Assembly (NCBI GenBank): GCA_963575745.1
Contig: CAUYUJ010015841.1
Span: 155,120 to 219,119 of the forward strand
DNA: 64,000 bases
Reading direction: 5' to 3'
DNA from: Prorocentrum cordatum
Taxonomy: Eukaryota > Sar > Dinophyceae > Prorocentrales > Prorocentraceae
In this document: positions 52,975 to 63,108 of the stretch, piece by piece
Layout of the letters: each line of letters starts with the position of its first letter
Numbering within the stretch: the first letter of the stretch is position 1
Notes under the pieces: model-generated
The model's database searches: none
Told to the model about the DNA's origin: nothing
What the model saw: only the letters and a program-made list of their open reading frames with translations
Position numbers and translations under genes: made by a program

Positions 52975-53719
52975 GCTGAGGGGTTGTGCTGAGGGGTCGT
53001 GCTGAGGGATCGTGCTGAGAGGTTGTGCTGGGGGGTTATGCTGAGGGGTTGTGCTGAGGGGTTGTGCTGAGGGGTTGTGCTGCGGGGTTGTGCTGGGGGG
53101 GGGGGGGGGGGGGATGCTGGGGGGTTGTGCTGAGGGGTTGTGATGGGGGGGTGTGCTGGGGGTGTGTGTGGTGTGCTGAGGGGTTGTGCTGAGGGGTTGT
53201 GCTGAGGGTTTGTGCTTGTACTGGGGTGCTGGAGGGTTGTGCTGAGGGTGCTGGGGGGTTGTGCTGAGGGGTTGCTGCTGAGGGGTTGTGCTGGGGGGTG
53301 TGCTGAGGGGTTGGGCTGAGGCTTGTGCGGAGGGGTTGTGCTGAGGGGTTGCGCTGAGGGTTTGTGCTGGGGGGGGGTGCTGATGGGGTTGTGCTGAGGG
53401 GTTGTGCTGAGGGGTTGTGCTGAGGGGTTGTGCTGAGGGGTTGTGCTGAGAAGTTGTGCTGGGGGGTTGTGCAGAGGGGTTGTGCTGAGCGGTTGTGCTG
53501 GGGGGTTGTGCTGAGGGGTTGTGCTGAGGGGTTGTGCTGAGGGGTTGTGCTGAGGGGTTGTGCTGAGGGATTGTGCTGTGGGGTTACGCTGAGGGGTTGT
53601 GCTGAGGGGTTGTGCTGAGGGCTTGTGCTGGGGGGGTGCGCTGGGGGGTTGTGCTGAGGGGTTGTGCTGAGGGGTTGCGCTGAGGGGTTGTGCCGTGGGG
53701 GTGTGCGGAGGGGTCGTGC
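52975..53719 (+). repeat. Minisatellite array 5, 13-mer, inside the transposase
   Basis: TTGTGCTGAGGGG units, with a G17 run at 53097-53113 and irregular units around 53150-53300. Confidence 0.95.
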
Positions 53720-53885
53720 TGAAGGGCGCGCGGGGCGCCAGCAGCCTAGATAATACAGCGCGCGAGGCCCACCCGCTGGATACACATGCGAGGGCCTGGC
53801 GTGCCCAGCCGCGCAAGGTACGAGGGCCGAGCGCTGGAAGGAATTGCGGCCGCGTGCGCGTGCAGGTCTCGCCGAGGCCAGTCCA
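53720..53885 (+). repeat. 166-bp array head, copy 2
   Basis: Same order and orientation relative to its array as copy 1 (51001-51166). Similarity ends at GCCAGTCCAGT; the next bases are unlike those after copy 1. Confidence 0.85.
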
Positions 53886-53918
53886 GTTCTCTCGCCGGGG
53901 GTGGTCCTGACCGCTGCG

Positions 53919-55439
53919 CCCCCCTGCCCCCTGGGAAACGGTGACCCCTGGCGCTCTTTGGGAGGTCGCGAAGGCCTTGCCCTTCCCAGTGAAGTCGTAT
54001 TCGCAGGGCACCTGGTCTGCGTTGTATCTCTGACCCCAGCCGAAGAAGCCCATGTCCCCGTCGAACTCGTTGGCGGCGCCCCACTCGGCGGGCAGAGGAC
54101 TGCGCGCGCGATGCTGGAGGCCGCGGATCCACTCTTGCATCACCGCGGCCTCCTGCTCTGGCACCAGTCGGCGGCGATTCTTGATCTTGCGCCACCGGAA
54201 TCCAGCCCCTTTCATGAACGTTGTGCAGAAGCGCTTCGTGGGCCCCCACACCTTCCTCGTCTTCCGCACGATCGGGAAGCCCACGTAACCGTCGCGGCCC
54301 TCGTCGATGCGGCCTCGGATCACCGCGTAGATAGCCCGCGCCTCATGGTACGCCACGTTCGCCGTCAGCTTCCGATTCCCCCTTCGAATCTTGATGAGCC
54401 GATTCCTCAGACACTTCGTGAAGATGCGCATCGGCTTCGTCCGCCACTCCTGCGACCTCTCCGCTCTCGCCGTCCTGCCAGCGGCGTGCTCCTGCGCCGC
54501 GCGCCTCTCCAGCGCGGCCAGCTGCGCCGGCTTCTTCCACTTGAAGAGCGTCGTGTAGGGAACGGGGGTCCCAGACGCCCTGTCGCGATCGTCCTTGTAC
54601 GGCATCCCCGCGGCCAGGGCGCCGTTGTGCAAATCCAAGAATGTCAAGCACTGCTGAGCAGAGTACCGCTTCCGCGTCTCCGCGCCGCTGGTCAATTTCT
54701 CCCGCAGCCCGCTCTTGAGCACCTTCTTCTTGACGCGGAGCGCCTCGTCGGGATTCTCCTGGCCGCCCGCGTGCTCCGCCCCCTCGAGCCCGCCCTCTGG
54801 CTCCCGATCCTCCTCGGCCGCGTCCCAGGGCGCGGCCTCCAGCTCCTCCTCGGGCGCCTCCGCGCCCTCCAGCAGCAGCGCGTCTATCACGTCCCCGGGC
54901 CCCTCCAAGCGGGCACCCGCCCCTGGGGCGCCCTCGCCTCCGAGAAGGCCTGGGCGTTTCGGGCACTTGCCGTGATGCGAAGAGATCCCCTGGCTCGTCT
55001 TGGCGCGAAATTCGCAACCGGGATGCCCGCAGAAGAACGGGAACAAGGCATCCGTCGTCTTCGGGCCAGGGGCGAGCTCTCGACCGCCCGCGAACCACCT
55101 GGCACCGTGCGCGAAGAGCGTGCTCTGCTTCTTGCGCATCTTCTGCGGGGTCTCGGGGCCGTCGTCCTGAACGTCCTCGACGGCCTCCTCGGTGTCGGTT
55201 TGCCTATCTAGTGTCCTGCTCCCTCGAGGTGTGTGGTCCCCAGTTTGCACGACGGCGACCTCGGCGGGCCTCTTGACCTGGACGCCGAGACAGGCGCCAA
55301 CCAGCGTCGGGGCGCTGCTTCCCTCTCCTGGGCATGCCGCGCGCGGGCCGCCACAGGTGAGCCAGTGCTGGCAACTCAAAGACTGGGGAAACCAGTCGTG
55401 GCACTTCGGGCACTTATGGAAACCAGGGAAGTCTGACAT
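53919..55439 (-). pseudogene. Pogo/CENP-B-like DDE transposase, N-terminal part
   Basis: From ATG 55439, 507 collinear residues. Cys/His region HKCPKCHDWF, CQHWLTCGG (residues 9-31). Second zinc-finger-like motif FFCGHPGCEF ... ISSHHGKC (136-159, C-x4-C-x12-H-x3/4-C). Acidic stretch (195-230). DNA-binding helix region RKRYSAQQCLTFLDL and YTTLFKWKKP (257-303). CENP-B-type second helix region KRFCTTFMKGAGFRWRKIKN (402-421). The first catalytic Asp is in GQRYNADQVP (Asp475, about 54015-54017). The zinc motifs and helices would recognise element ends. The start is supported by a degenerate DinoSL ten bases upstream. Confidence 0.72.
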
Positions 55440-55449
55440 CCCCGCTGTG

Positions 55450-55470
55450 CTTGAGCCAGGATGACTACGA
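55450..55470 (-). other. Degenerate DinoSL upstream of the transposase ATG
   Basis: On the minus strand TCGTAGTCATCCTGGCTCAAG matches 17 of the last 21 leader bases; all four differences are transitions and the final TGGCTCAAG is exact. It ends 10 bases before the ATG at 55439, on the right strand. This suggests the transposase gene, too, passed through a trans-spliced mRNA. A chance match is not excluded. Confidence 0.55.
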
Positions 55471-55481
55471 TGACCACCGGG

Positions 55482-56695
55482 GGTTGTGCTGGGGGTTGTG
55501 CTGAGGGGTGGTGCTCAGGTGTGCTGAGGGGTTCTGCTGAGGGGTTGTGCTGGGGGGGTGTGCGGAGGGGTTCTGCTGAAGGGTTGTGCTGGGGGTTGTC
55601 TGGGGGGGTTGTGCTGGGGGGTTGTGCTGAGGGGTTGTGCTGGGGAGTTGTGCTGAGGGGTTGTGCTGAGGGGTCGGATGAGGGGTTTGCTGGGGGGTTG
55701 TGCTGTGCGCATCTGCTTGGTTGCGTGAGGGGTTGTGCCTGGGGGATTGTGCAGGGGGTTGTGCTGAGGGGTTGGGCTGATTGGGGTTGTGAATGAGGGG
55801 TTGTGCTTGAGGGGTGGTGTGGGGGGTTGTTGTGGAGGGTTGTTCTGGGGGGTTGTGCTGAAGGGTTGTGCTGGGGGGTTGGCTGGGGGGTTGTGCTGGG
55901 GGGTTGTGCTGAGGGGTCGTGCTGGGGGGCGTGCTGGGGGGTCGAGTTGTGCTGAGGGGATTGTGCGAAGGTTGGTGCTGGGGGGTTTGTGCGGGGGGGT
56001 TGGCTGGGGGGTTTGCGAATGAGGGTTTGTGCTGGTGGTTGTGCATGGGGGGTTGTGCTGAGGGGTTGTGCTGAAGGGTTGTGCTGGGCGGGTTGTGCTG
56101 GGGGTTGTGAGTGGGGGGTTGTGCTGGGGGTTGTGCTGGGGGGTTGTGCTGGGGGGTTGTAGCATGTGAGGGTATCAGTTGTGCTGGAAGGGTTGTGCTG
56201 GGGAGTTGTGCTGGGGGGTTGTGCTGGGGTACTGTGCAGGGGGGGTTACGCCAAGAGGTTGTGCTGGGAGGTTTTTCGGGGGGGGTGCTGGGGTGTTGTG
56301 CTGGGGGTTGTGCTGCGGGGTTGTGCTGGGAGGTCGCGATAGAGGGGTCGTGCTGAGGGGTTGTGCTGGAAGGTTGTGCTGGGGCATGTGCTGGGGGTTG
56401 TGCTGGGGTGGTCGTGCTGGGGGGTTGTGCTGGGGGTTGTGCTGGGGGGTTGTGCTTGGGGGTTGTGCTGGGGGGTTGTGATGGTGGGTTTGCTGAGGGG
56501 TTCGTGCTGGGGGGTTCGTGCTGGGGGCGTTGTGCTGGGGGTTGTGATGGGGGGTTGTGCTGGGAGTTGTGCCTGAGGGGTTGTTCTGGGTGGGTTGTGC
56601 TGGGGTTGTGCCTGAGGGGTGTGTGAAGGGTTGTGCTGGTGGTTGTGCTGGGGGATTGTGCTGGGGGGTTGTGCTGGGGGTTGTGCTGGGGGGTT
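55482..56695 (+). repeat. Minisatellite array 6, 13-mer, plus orientation
   Basis: TTGTGCTGGGGGG/TTGTGCTGAGGGG units, irregular in the middle (55680-55830, 55960-56180). Confidence 0.94.
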
Positions 56696-57774
56696 GTGAT
56701 GGAGGTTGTGCTGGAGGTCGTGCTGGAGGTTGTGCTGAAGGTTGTGCTGGAGGTTGTGCTGGAGGTTGTGCTGGCGGTTGTGCTGCAGGTTGTGCTGGAG
56801 GTTGTGCTGGAGGATGCGCTGGAGGTTGTGCTGGAGGTCGTGCTGGAGGTCGTGCTGGAGGTTGTGCAGGAGGTTGTGCTGGAGGTTGTGCTGGAGGTTG
56901 TGCTGGAGGTTGTGCTGGAGTGTGTGCTGGAGGTTGTGCTGGAGGTTGTGTTGTAGGTTGTGCTGGAGGTTGTGCTGGAGGTTGTGCTGGCGGTTGTGCT
57001 GGAGGTTGTGCTGGAGGTTGTGCTGGAGGTTGTGCAGGAGGTTGTGCTGGAGGTTGTGCTGGAGGTTGTGCTGGAGGTTGTGCTGGAGATTGTGCTGGTG
57101 GTTGTGCTGGAGGTTGTGCTGGCGGTTGTGCTGGAGGTTGTGCTGGAGGTTGTGCTGGAGGTTGTGAGGTTGTGCTGGAGGTTGGGCTGGAGGTTGTGCT
57201 GGAGGTTGTGATGGAGGTTGTGCTGGAGGTGTGTGGAGGTTGTGCTGGAGGTGGTGCTGGAGGTTGTGCGGGAGGTTGTGGAGGTTGTGCTGGAGGTTGT
57301 GCTGGAGGTTGTGCTGGAGGTTGTGCTGGAGGTTGTGCTGGAGGTTGTGCTAGAGGTTGTGCTGGAGGTTGTGCTGAGGTTGTGCTGGGGGATGCGCTGG
57401 AGGTTGTGCTGGAGGTCGTGCTGGAGGTTGTGCTGGAGGTCGTGCTGGAGGTTGTGCTGGAGGTTGTGCTGGAGGATGCGCTGGAGGTTGCGCTGGAGGT
57501 TGTGCTGGAGGTTGTGCTGGAGGTTGTGCTGGAGGTTGTGCTGGAGGTTGTGCTGGAGTGTGTGCTGGAGGTTGTGCTGGAGGTTGTGTTGTAGGTTGTG
57601 CTGGAGGTTGTGCTGGAGGTTTTGTTGGAGGTTGTGCAGGAGGTTGTGCTGGAGGTTGTGCTGGAGGTTGTGCTGGAGGTTGTGCTGGAGGTTGTGCTGG
57701 TGGTTGTGCTGGAGGTTTTGCTGGAGGTTGTGCTGGAGGTTGTGCTGGAGGTTGTGCTGGAGGTTGTGCTCAGG
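56696..57774 (+). repeat. Minisatellite array 7, 12-mer, plus orientation
   Basis: About 90 units of TTGTGCTGGAGG directly joined to array 6. The block GGTTGTGCTGCAGG, GGATGCGCTGG, two GGTCGTGCTGG (56766-56870) is shared with arrays 2 and 8. The frames GGCA, VLEV and CWRL are its three translations. Confidence 0.96.
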
Positions 57775-58626
57775 CGGGATCTCCCTGAGCGGCGGCTACA
57801 AGGGTGCCTCCGAGGGCGGCCGGCGACTGCGTGCTGAGGAGGGGAAGCGGCCGGCCTCCGAGCACCCGCTGGGCGCAGAGCGCTGGCGGGAGCCACGTGG
57901 GCGCCCCACGTGGCGCGCTGCCTCGTGCTCGTGGCAGGCCGTGCTCGCGCGATCCACGCCACGTGCAGCGCCCACGCCGCACGGCCGTGCGGGAGGGCGG
58001 GTCGAGACGGGCTTCGACCAGGAGCGAAAGTCCGGCGCGTCGGGGGCATCCTGGGACGCACAGAGACACACGAATGCTAGATTACATCCTCCTTGGAGGC
58101 GCGCGCGTCCGCCCCGAACATACCGTAGACCCATCTTGCAGCAGATCGTTTCCCGAACGGTGTGGACGCCCTGACACCCTGCGGAAGTATTAAGCGAGCC
58201 CCAGTCAGCTAGCGCACGGGGGAACGAACCGAAAGCTGATGTCCTGCCTACAACTACTAATCCCATGCTCGAGGTTGTTTCGTTAGGCACATTGCATTTG
58301 TTGAGCGCGCTGCTGACAAGCATCACGAGGTATCTGAGTCCATGGGACGACATGAATGTGAATTAAAGGAAGATGGTGCTTTAATTTCTGGGACTTTATG
58401 ACGTTGGTAGCGAAGCGAAACAAGACCGAACTGTGCACCTTTTTCAGTCGACGTGCGCCAGAGGTCAGTCGCAACGGGCCAGAAACTGTGAGAGAAAACG
58501 CGAAGGGGAATGGCTCAAGAGGGGAAGCATCGAGCCGGAATCAGCGATACCTCGCTGATAGATCGGCGATCGGCTCTCGATAGAGGGATCGCGCGTTCCT
58601 GGGGGGGACGGGCTATCCGGACCCTA
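57775..58626. other. Unique DNA between arrays, no gene seen
   Basis: GC-rich to about 58100, then lower-GC ordinary sequence. The ATCGGCGAT repeat copy 3 begins at about 58536 (GGAATCAGCGATACCTCGCT, GATCGGCGATCGG). No motif-bearing frame. Confidence 0.5.
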
Positions 58627-59071
58627 TCGGCGATGAATTGGCGATCGGGGGCGGACGCATCCTCCCATGAGCCTATCCCCGTCCCCGGTGGCTTTCGGGC
58701 CATAACTCAGGGCTGCGGCGGCCGCTCGGGACGATCCGGGGACGCTCTCGGCGAGGTGCATCTGCTGGAGAGCATCCCGAGGCTGGAAGGCCGCCGAGAA
58801 CCGACGAGAAGGGCCGAGAACCTCGAGCCTCGAACCCGTCGTCCCCGCTGAGCCCATGCCCTCCCCTCACGTTGCTCTTGAGGCTCTGCGGGCGCGCAGG
58901 GCGTGCGACGCATGGGGGGGGCAATGCCAAGGGGGGTCGCCACTGCCTCGAGGCAACGCCATCTCCCAAACGGCCGCCTGAGAGCTCAGTTAGGGCCCGA
59001 AAACCACCAGGGACGGGGACAGGCTCAGGGTGTGATGCACCGACCCCCAATCTCGCCCATTCATCGCTGAG
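58627..59071. mobile_element. Foldback formed by ATCGGCGAT repeat arms
   Basis: Left arm 58627-58733 (TCGGCGATGAATTGGCGATC, GAGCCTATCCCCGTCCCCGG, GGCTTTCGGGCCATAACTCA) pairs with right arm 58974-59071 in reverse complement, about 100 bp each. The 240-bp loop has no gene. It is a MITE-like foldback and shows that the dispersed ATCGGCGAT repeat derives from such an element. Confidence 0.7.
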
Positions 59072-59153
59072 AGGGGCCGAATGCCAGCACCAGGATGGGC
59101 CGACCGAGTGCCAAGAATCGGACAACAAAAAACTGCATAACACACAAACTGTC

Positions 59154-59263
59154 AGAGGTCCGCGCGGATTCCTTGACCCCGCGCTGGACATCCTGCCCCT
59201 CGCGCGCTCCACGCGCCAGGGAGAAGGGTCCAGCGCCGACCCAAGAAATCTGCGCGGACCTCT
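59154..59263. mobile_element. 110-bp foldback (GGTCCGCG family), complete
   Basis: The left arm AGAGGTCCGCGCGGATTCCT through CTCGCGCG pairs with the right arm CGCGCCAGGGAGAAGGGTCC through GCGCGGACCTCT almost end to end. Single arms of the same family lie at 22578-22645 and 34752-34806, and a core hairpin with GGAGGTC/GACCTCC is at 46423-46452. Confidence 0.75.
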
Positions 59264-59640
59264 TAAAGTTTACGTTTATGCAGATCATGGATGAGGTCCA
59301 TACTGCTCGGTGAAGGTCCGCATGAACTGCGGAAAGCAAGGAAGGGGTCTCACGCACGACATAGTGATCCTACGCGGAGGCTTTCGCGTGAAGCCAACGC
59401 GGCACACGACGTCGAAAAGAAGGCGCTTACGCGCGACCTTACGCGGGCAGCCTGCGCGCGAATGTTTGCGCAGTCGGCCCTGTGTTCTACGTCGGCCAGC
59501 TGCCCACTGCGAGGTCCTCTATCCAGGATCACTACACCATCACATTGTCCGATCAGGCTGGTATCCCCAATCAGAGCTTGCCTCTGTAGGGGTCCTAGCG
59601 GATTCATATGGTTAGGTGAGGTGGGCCGCCGATTTCGGCG
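59264..59640. other. Intergenic DNA, no gene seen
   Basis: Contains repeated ACGCGG/TACGCG motifs (59370-59465). No gene. Confidence 0.45.
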
Positions 59641-59763
59641 GCACGCCCGGGTGCCCGGGTGCCCGGGTGCCCAGGTGCCCAGTAGCCCTATAGCCCTATA
59701 GCCTTATAGCCTTATAGCCCGATAGCCCTATATCCCTATAGCACTATAGCCCTACAGCCCTAG
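59641..59763. repeat. (GCCCGGGT)n and (ATAGCCCT)n octamer arrays
   Basis: About four GTGCCCGG units (59648-59680), then about nine ATAGCCCT-type octamers ending CAGCCCTA, which abuts array 8. It is not the TTTAGGG telomere repeat expected of dinoflagellates. Confidence 0.85.
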
Positions 59764-60885
59764 GTTGTGCTGGAGGTCGTGCTGGAGGTTGTGCTGGAGG
59801 TTGTGCTGGAGGTTGTGCTGGAGGTTGTGCTGGTGGTTGTGCTGCAGGTTGTGCTGGAGGTTGTGCTGGAGGATGCGCTGGAGGTTGTGCTGGAGGTCGT
59901 GCTGGAGGTCGTGCTGGAGGTTGTGCTGGAGGTTGTCCTGGAGGTTGTGCTGGCGGTTGTGCTGGAGGTTGTGCTGGAGGTTGTGCTGGAGGTTGTGTTG
60001 GAGGTTGTGCTGGAGGTTGTGCTGGAGGTTGTGGTGGAGGTTGTGCTGGAGGTTGTGCTGGAGATTGTGCTGGTGGTTGTGCTGGAGGTTGTGCTGGCGG
60101 TTGTGCTGGAGGTTGTGCTGGAGGATGTGCTGGAGGTTGTGCTGGAGGTTGTGCTGAAGGTTGTGCTGGAGGTGGTGCTGGAGGTTGTGCTGGAGGTTGT
60201 GCAGGAGGTTGTGCTGGAGGTTGTAGTGGAGGTTGTGCTGGAGGTTGTGTTGGAGGTTGTGCAGGAGGTTGTGCTGGAGGTTGTGCTGGAGGTTGTGCTG
60301 GAGGTTGTGCTGGAGATTGTGCTGGAGGTTGTGCTGGTGGTTGTGCTGGGGGATTGTGCTGGGGGGTTGTGATGGAGGTTGTGCTGAGGGGTTGTGCTGG
60401 GGGGGTTGCTGGAGGTCGTGCTGGAGGTTGTGCTGGAGGTTGTGCTGGAGGTTGTGCTGGAGGTTGTGCTGGAGGTTGTGCTGGAGGTTGTGCTGGAGGT
60501 TGTGCTGAGGTTGTGCTGGAGGTGTGCTGGAGGTTGTGCTGGAGGTGCTGGAGGTTGTGCTGGAGGTTGTGCTGGAGGTTGTGCTGGAGGTTGCTGGGGT
60601 TGTGCTGGAGGTTGCTGGAGGTTGTGCTGGAGGTTGTGCTTGTGCTGGAGGTTGTGCTGGAGGTTGTGCTGGAGGTTGTGCTGGAGGTTGTGCTGGGGGT
60701 TGTGCTGGAGGTTGTGCTGGAGGTTGTTCTGGAGGTTGTGCTGGAGGTTGTGCTGGAGGTTGTGCTGGAGGTTGTGCTGGTGGTTGCGATGGAGGTTGTG
60801 CTGGAGATTGTGCTGGAGGTTGCGCTGGAGGTTGTGAGGTTATGCTGGAGGTTGTGCTGGAGGTAGTGCTGGAGGTCGTGAGGGG
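59764..60885 (+). repeat. Minisatellite array 8, 12-mer, plus orientation
   Basis: TTGTGCTGGAGG units. 59826-59930 carries the shared block in the same order as the inverse of array 2. A few 13-mer units occur at 60345-60400, and indels break the period at 60505-60650. Confidence 0.96.
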
Positions 60886-61112
60886 TTCCGAACGGTCATT
60901 CACTGTCCCTGGGTGTGTGGCTGAAGTGGGCCCCTCGGCCGGAAGTAACTTCTATCACCGCAGCACCCTCCCGCCGTTATTGTATTCACTCAACGAAAGG
61001 TGTCTCGACCGGATCCGACTTAAATCCCACGAGCCCTCTGGGCGTAGGTGGTTTAGAGAGTTTCCTCTTCCATCTTCCCTTCTTCCCCTTCGGCCCCCTG
61101 GACCTGGACAAC
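60886..61112. other. Unique spacer between inverted arrays 8 and 9
   Basis: Begins with the 38-bp repeat shared with 6607-6644 (60888-60925), then ordinary sequence ending CCCCTGGACCTGGA before array 9. No gene. It is the centre of the array 8/array 9 inverted repeat. Confidence 0.7.
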
Positions 61113-61862
61113 CTCCAGCACAACCTCCAGCACAACCACCTCCAGCACAACCTCCCGCACAACCTCCCGCACGACCACCGGCACAACCTCCAGCACGACC
61201 TCCAGCACAACCTCCAGCACAACCTCCAGCACAACCTCTAGCACAACCTCCAGCACAACCTCCAGCACAACCTCCAGCACAACCTCCAGCACGACCTCCA
61301 GCACAACCTCCAGCACCACTTCCAGCACCACCTCCAGCACAACCTCCAGCACAACTGCCAGCACAACCTCCAACACAACCTCCAGCACGACCCCCAGCAC
61401 AACCTCCTGCACAACCTCCAGCACAACCTCCTGCACAACCTCCCGCACAACCTCCCGCACAACCTCCAGAACAACCTCCAGCGCAACCTCAAGCACCACC
61501 TCCACCACAACCTCCACCACAACCTCCCGCACAACCTCCAGCACTACCTCCAGCACAACCTCCAGCACAACCACCAGCAAAACACGACCAGCACAACCAC
61601 CCTCATAACCACCAGCAGCAGCACAACCACCATCACAACCACCAGCGCACCCGCCAGCAGCACAATCGCCCGCACAACCACCAGCACAACCACCTGCTCA
61701 GCCACCGGCACAACCACCAGCACAACCACGAGCACAACCACCGGCACAACCACCAGCAGCACAACCGCCACCAGCACAACCACCAGCACGACGACCAGCA
61801 CTACCACCAGCGCAACAACCAGCACAACCACCAGCAGCACAACCGCCACCAGCACAACCACC
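61113..61862 (-). repeat. Minisatellite array 9, 12-mer, minus orientation
   Basis: CCTCCAGCACAA units changing toward the right into CCACCAGCACAA and CCACCAGCAGCACAA variants after about 61570. Confidence 0.95.
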
Positions 61863-62049
61863 AGCGAGATACCCGAGATTTCCTGACAGGCGCCATGGGG
61901 GGGGGGCGGGCCGCTCGCGCGCCAACCACAGTGGCAGATACGGAGATACGCAGATACCAGATACGCCAGTCAGTCGCGCCAGGGGGGGGGAGGGGGGGGG
62001 GCAGGACTTCCACCGAATATTAAAAATAGATATTAAAAAACGCCGACCG
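61863..62049. other. Spacer between arrays 9 and 10
   Basis: Holds GAGATACCC, CAGATACGGAGATACGCAGA short repeats, G runs at 61898-61906 and 61983-61999, and an AT-rich end. No gene. Confidence 0.6.
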
Positions 62050-63108
62050 GTTGTGCTGAGGGGTTGTGCTGGGGGGTTGTGCTGTGGGGTTGTGCTGTGG
62101 GGTTGTGCTGAGGGGTTGTGCTGAGGGGTTGGGCTGGGGGGTGGTGCTGGGGGGTTGTGCTGAGGTGTTGTGCTGAGGGGTTATGCTGAGAGGTTGTGCT
62201 GAGGGGTTGTGCTGAGGGGTTGTGCTGAGGGGTTGTGCTGGGGGGTTGTGCTGAGTGGTTGTGCTGCGGGGTTGTGCTGGGGGTCTGCTGAGGGTTGTGC
62301 TGGGGGTTGTGCTAGGGGTTGTGCTGAGGGTTGTGCTGAGGGGTTTGTGCTGGGGGGTTGTGCTGAGGGGTTGTGCTGGGGGGTTGTGCGGAGGGGTTGT
62401 GCGGGGTGTGTGCTGAAGGGTTGTGCAGTTGTGCTGAGGGGTTGTGCTGGGGATTGTGCTGAGGGGTTGTGTGCTGGGGGGTTGTGCTGAGGGTTGTTGC
62501 TGAAGGTTTGTGCTGAGGGGTTGTGCTGAGGGATTGTTGTGATTGTGCTGAGGGTTTGTGCTGGGTTTGTGCTGTGGGGTTTGTGGAGGGGTTGTGCTGG
62601 GGGTTGTGCTGTTGTGCTGGGGGTTGTGCTTGTGCTGAGGGGTTGTGCTGAGGGGTTGTGCTGAGGGGTTGTGCGGGGGTGGTGCTGAGGGGTTGTGCTG
62701 GGGGGTTGTGCTGAGGGGTTGTGCTGGGGGGTTGTGCTGAGGGGTTGTGCTGAGGGGTTGTGCTGGTGGGTTGTGCTGGGGGGTTGTGCTGGGGTGTTGT
62801 GCTGGGGGGTTGTGCTGAGGGGTTGTGCTGAGAGATTGTGATGGGAGGTTGTGCTGAGGGGTTGTGCTGGGGGGTTGTGCTGAGGGGTTGTGCTGTGGGG
62901 TTGTGCTGAGGGGTTGTGCTGAGGGGTTGTGCTGAGGGGTTGGGCTGGGGGGTGGTGCTGGGGGGTTGTGCTGAGGGGTTGTGCTGAGGGGTTGTGCTGA
63001 GGGGTTGTGCAGTGGGGTGGTGCTGAGGGGTTGTGCTGGGGGGTTGTGCTGAGGGGTTGTGCTGGGGGGTTGTGCTGGGGGGTTGTGCTGAGGGGTTGTG
63101 CTGCCCCC
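62050..63108 (+). repeat. Minisatellite array 10, 13-mer, plus orientation
   Basis: TTGTGCTGAGGGG/TTGTGCTGGGGGG units; irregular at 62280-62660. It ends in a short palindromic switch, TTGTGCTGCCCCCCAGCACAA (63095-63117). Confidence 0.95.

Larger units (their letters stand above)
52838..53918 (-). other. Insertion or giant intron splitting the transposase
   Basis: Transposase similarity stops at about 53919 (after VTVSQGAGG) and resumes at about 52837. Between are 33 bp, the 166-bp head (53720-53885), the 13-mer array (52975-53719) and about 137 bp of GC-rich unique DNA. The whole is open in the upstream frame, giving a spurious 942-codon frame. GT-like and AG-like dinucleotides exist at both borders (CG|GTCAGG and GCGCAG|GGCGGG), so a minisatellite-filled intron is as possible as an insertion. 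Confidence 0.6.

Noticed and set aside
52611-55439. A single 942-residue transposase with a Pro/Gln/Thr repeat domain
   Set aside because: The repeat part is the 13-mer minisatellite between two halves of the transposase; it reads through only because the unit lacks stops in that frame.
59680-59763. Interstitial telomere repeat
   Set aside because: The unit is an octamer ATAGCCCT and not CCCTAAA.
60354-62023. 499-codon frame ending in a repeat-rich tail
   Set aside because: It spans arrays 8 and 9 and the spacer; only the spacer is non-repetitive and has no motif.
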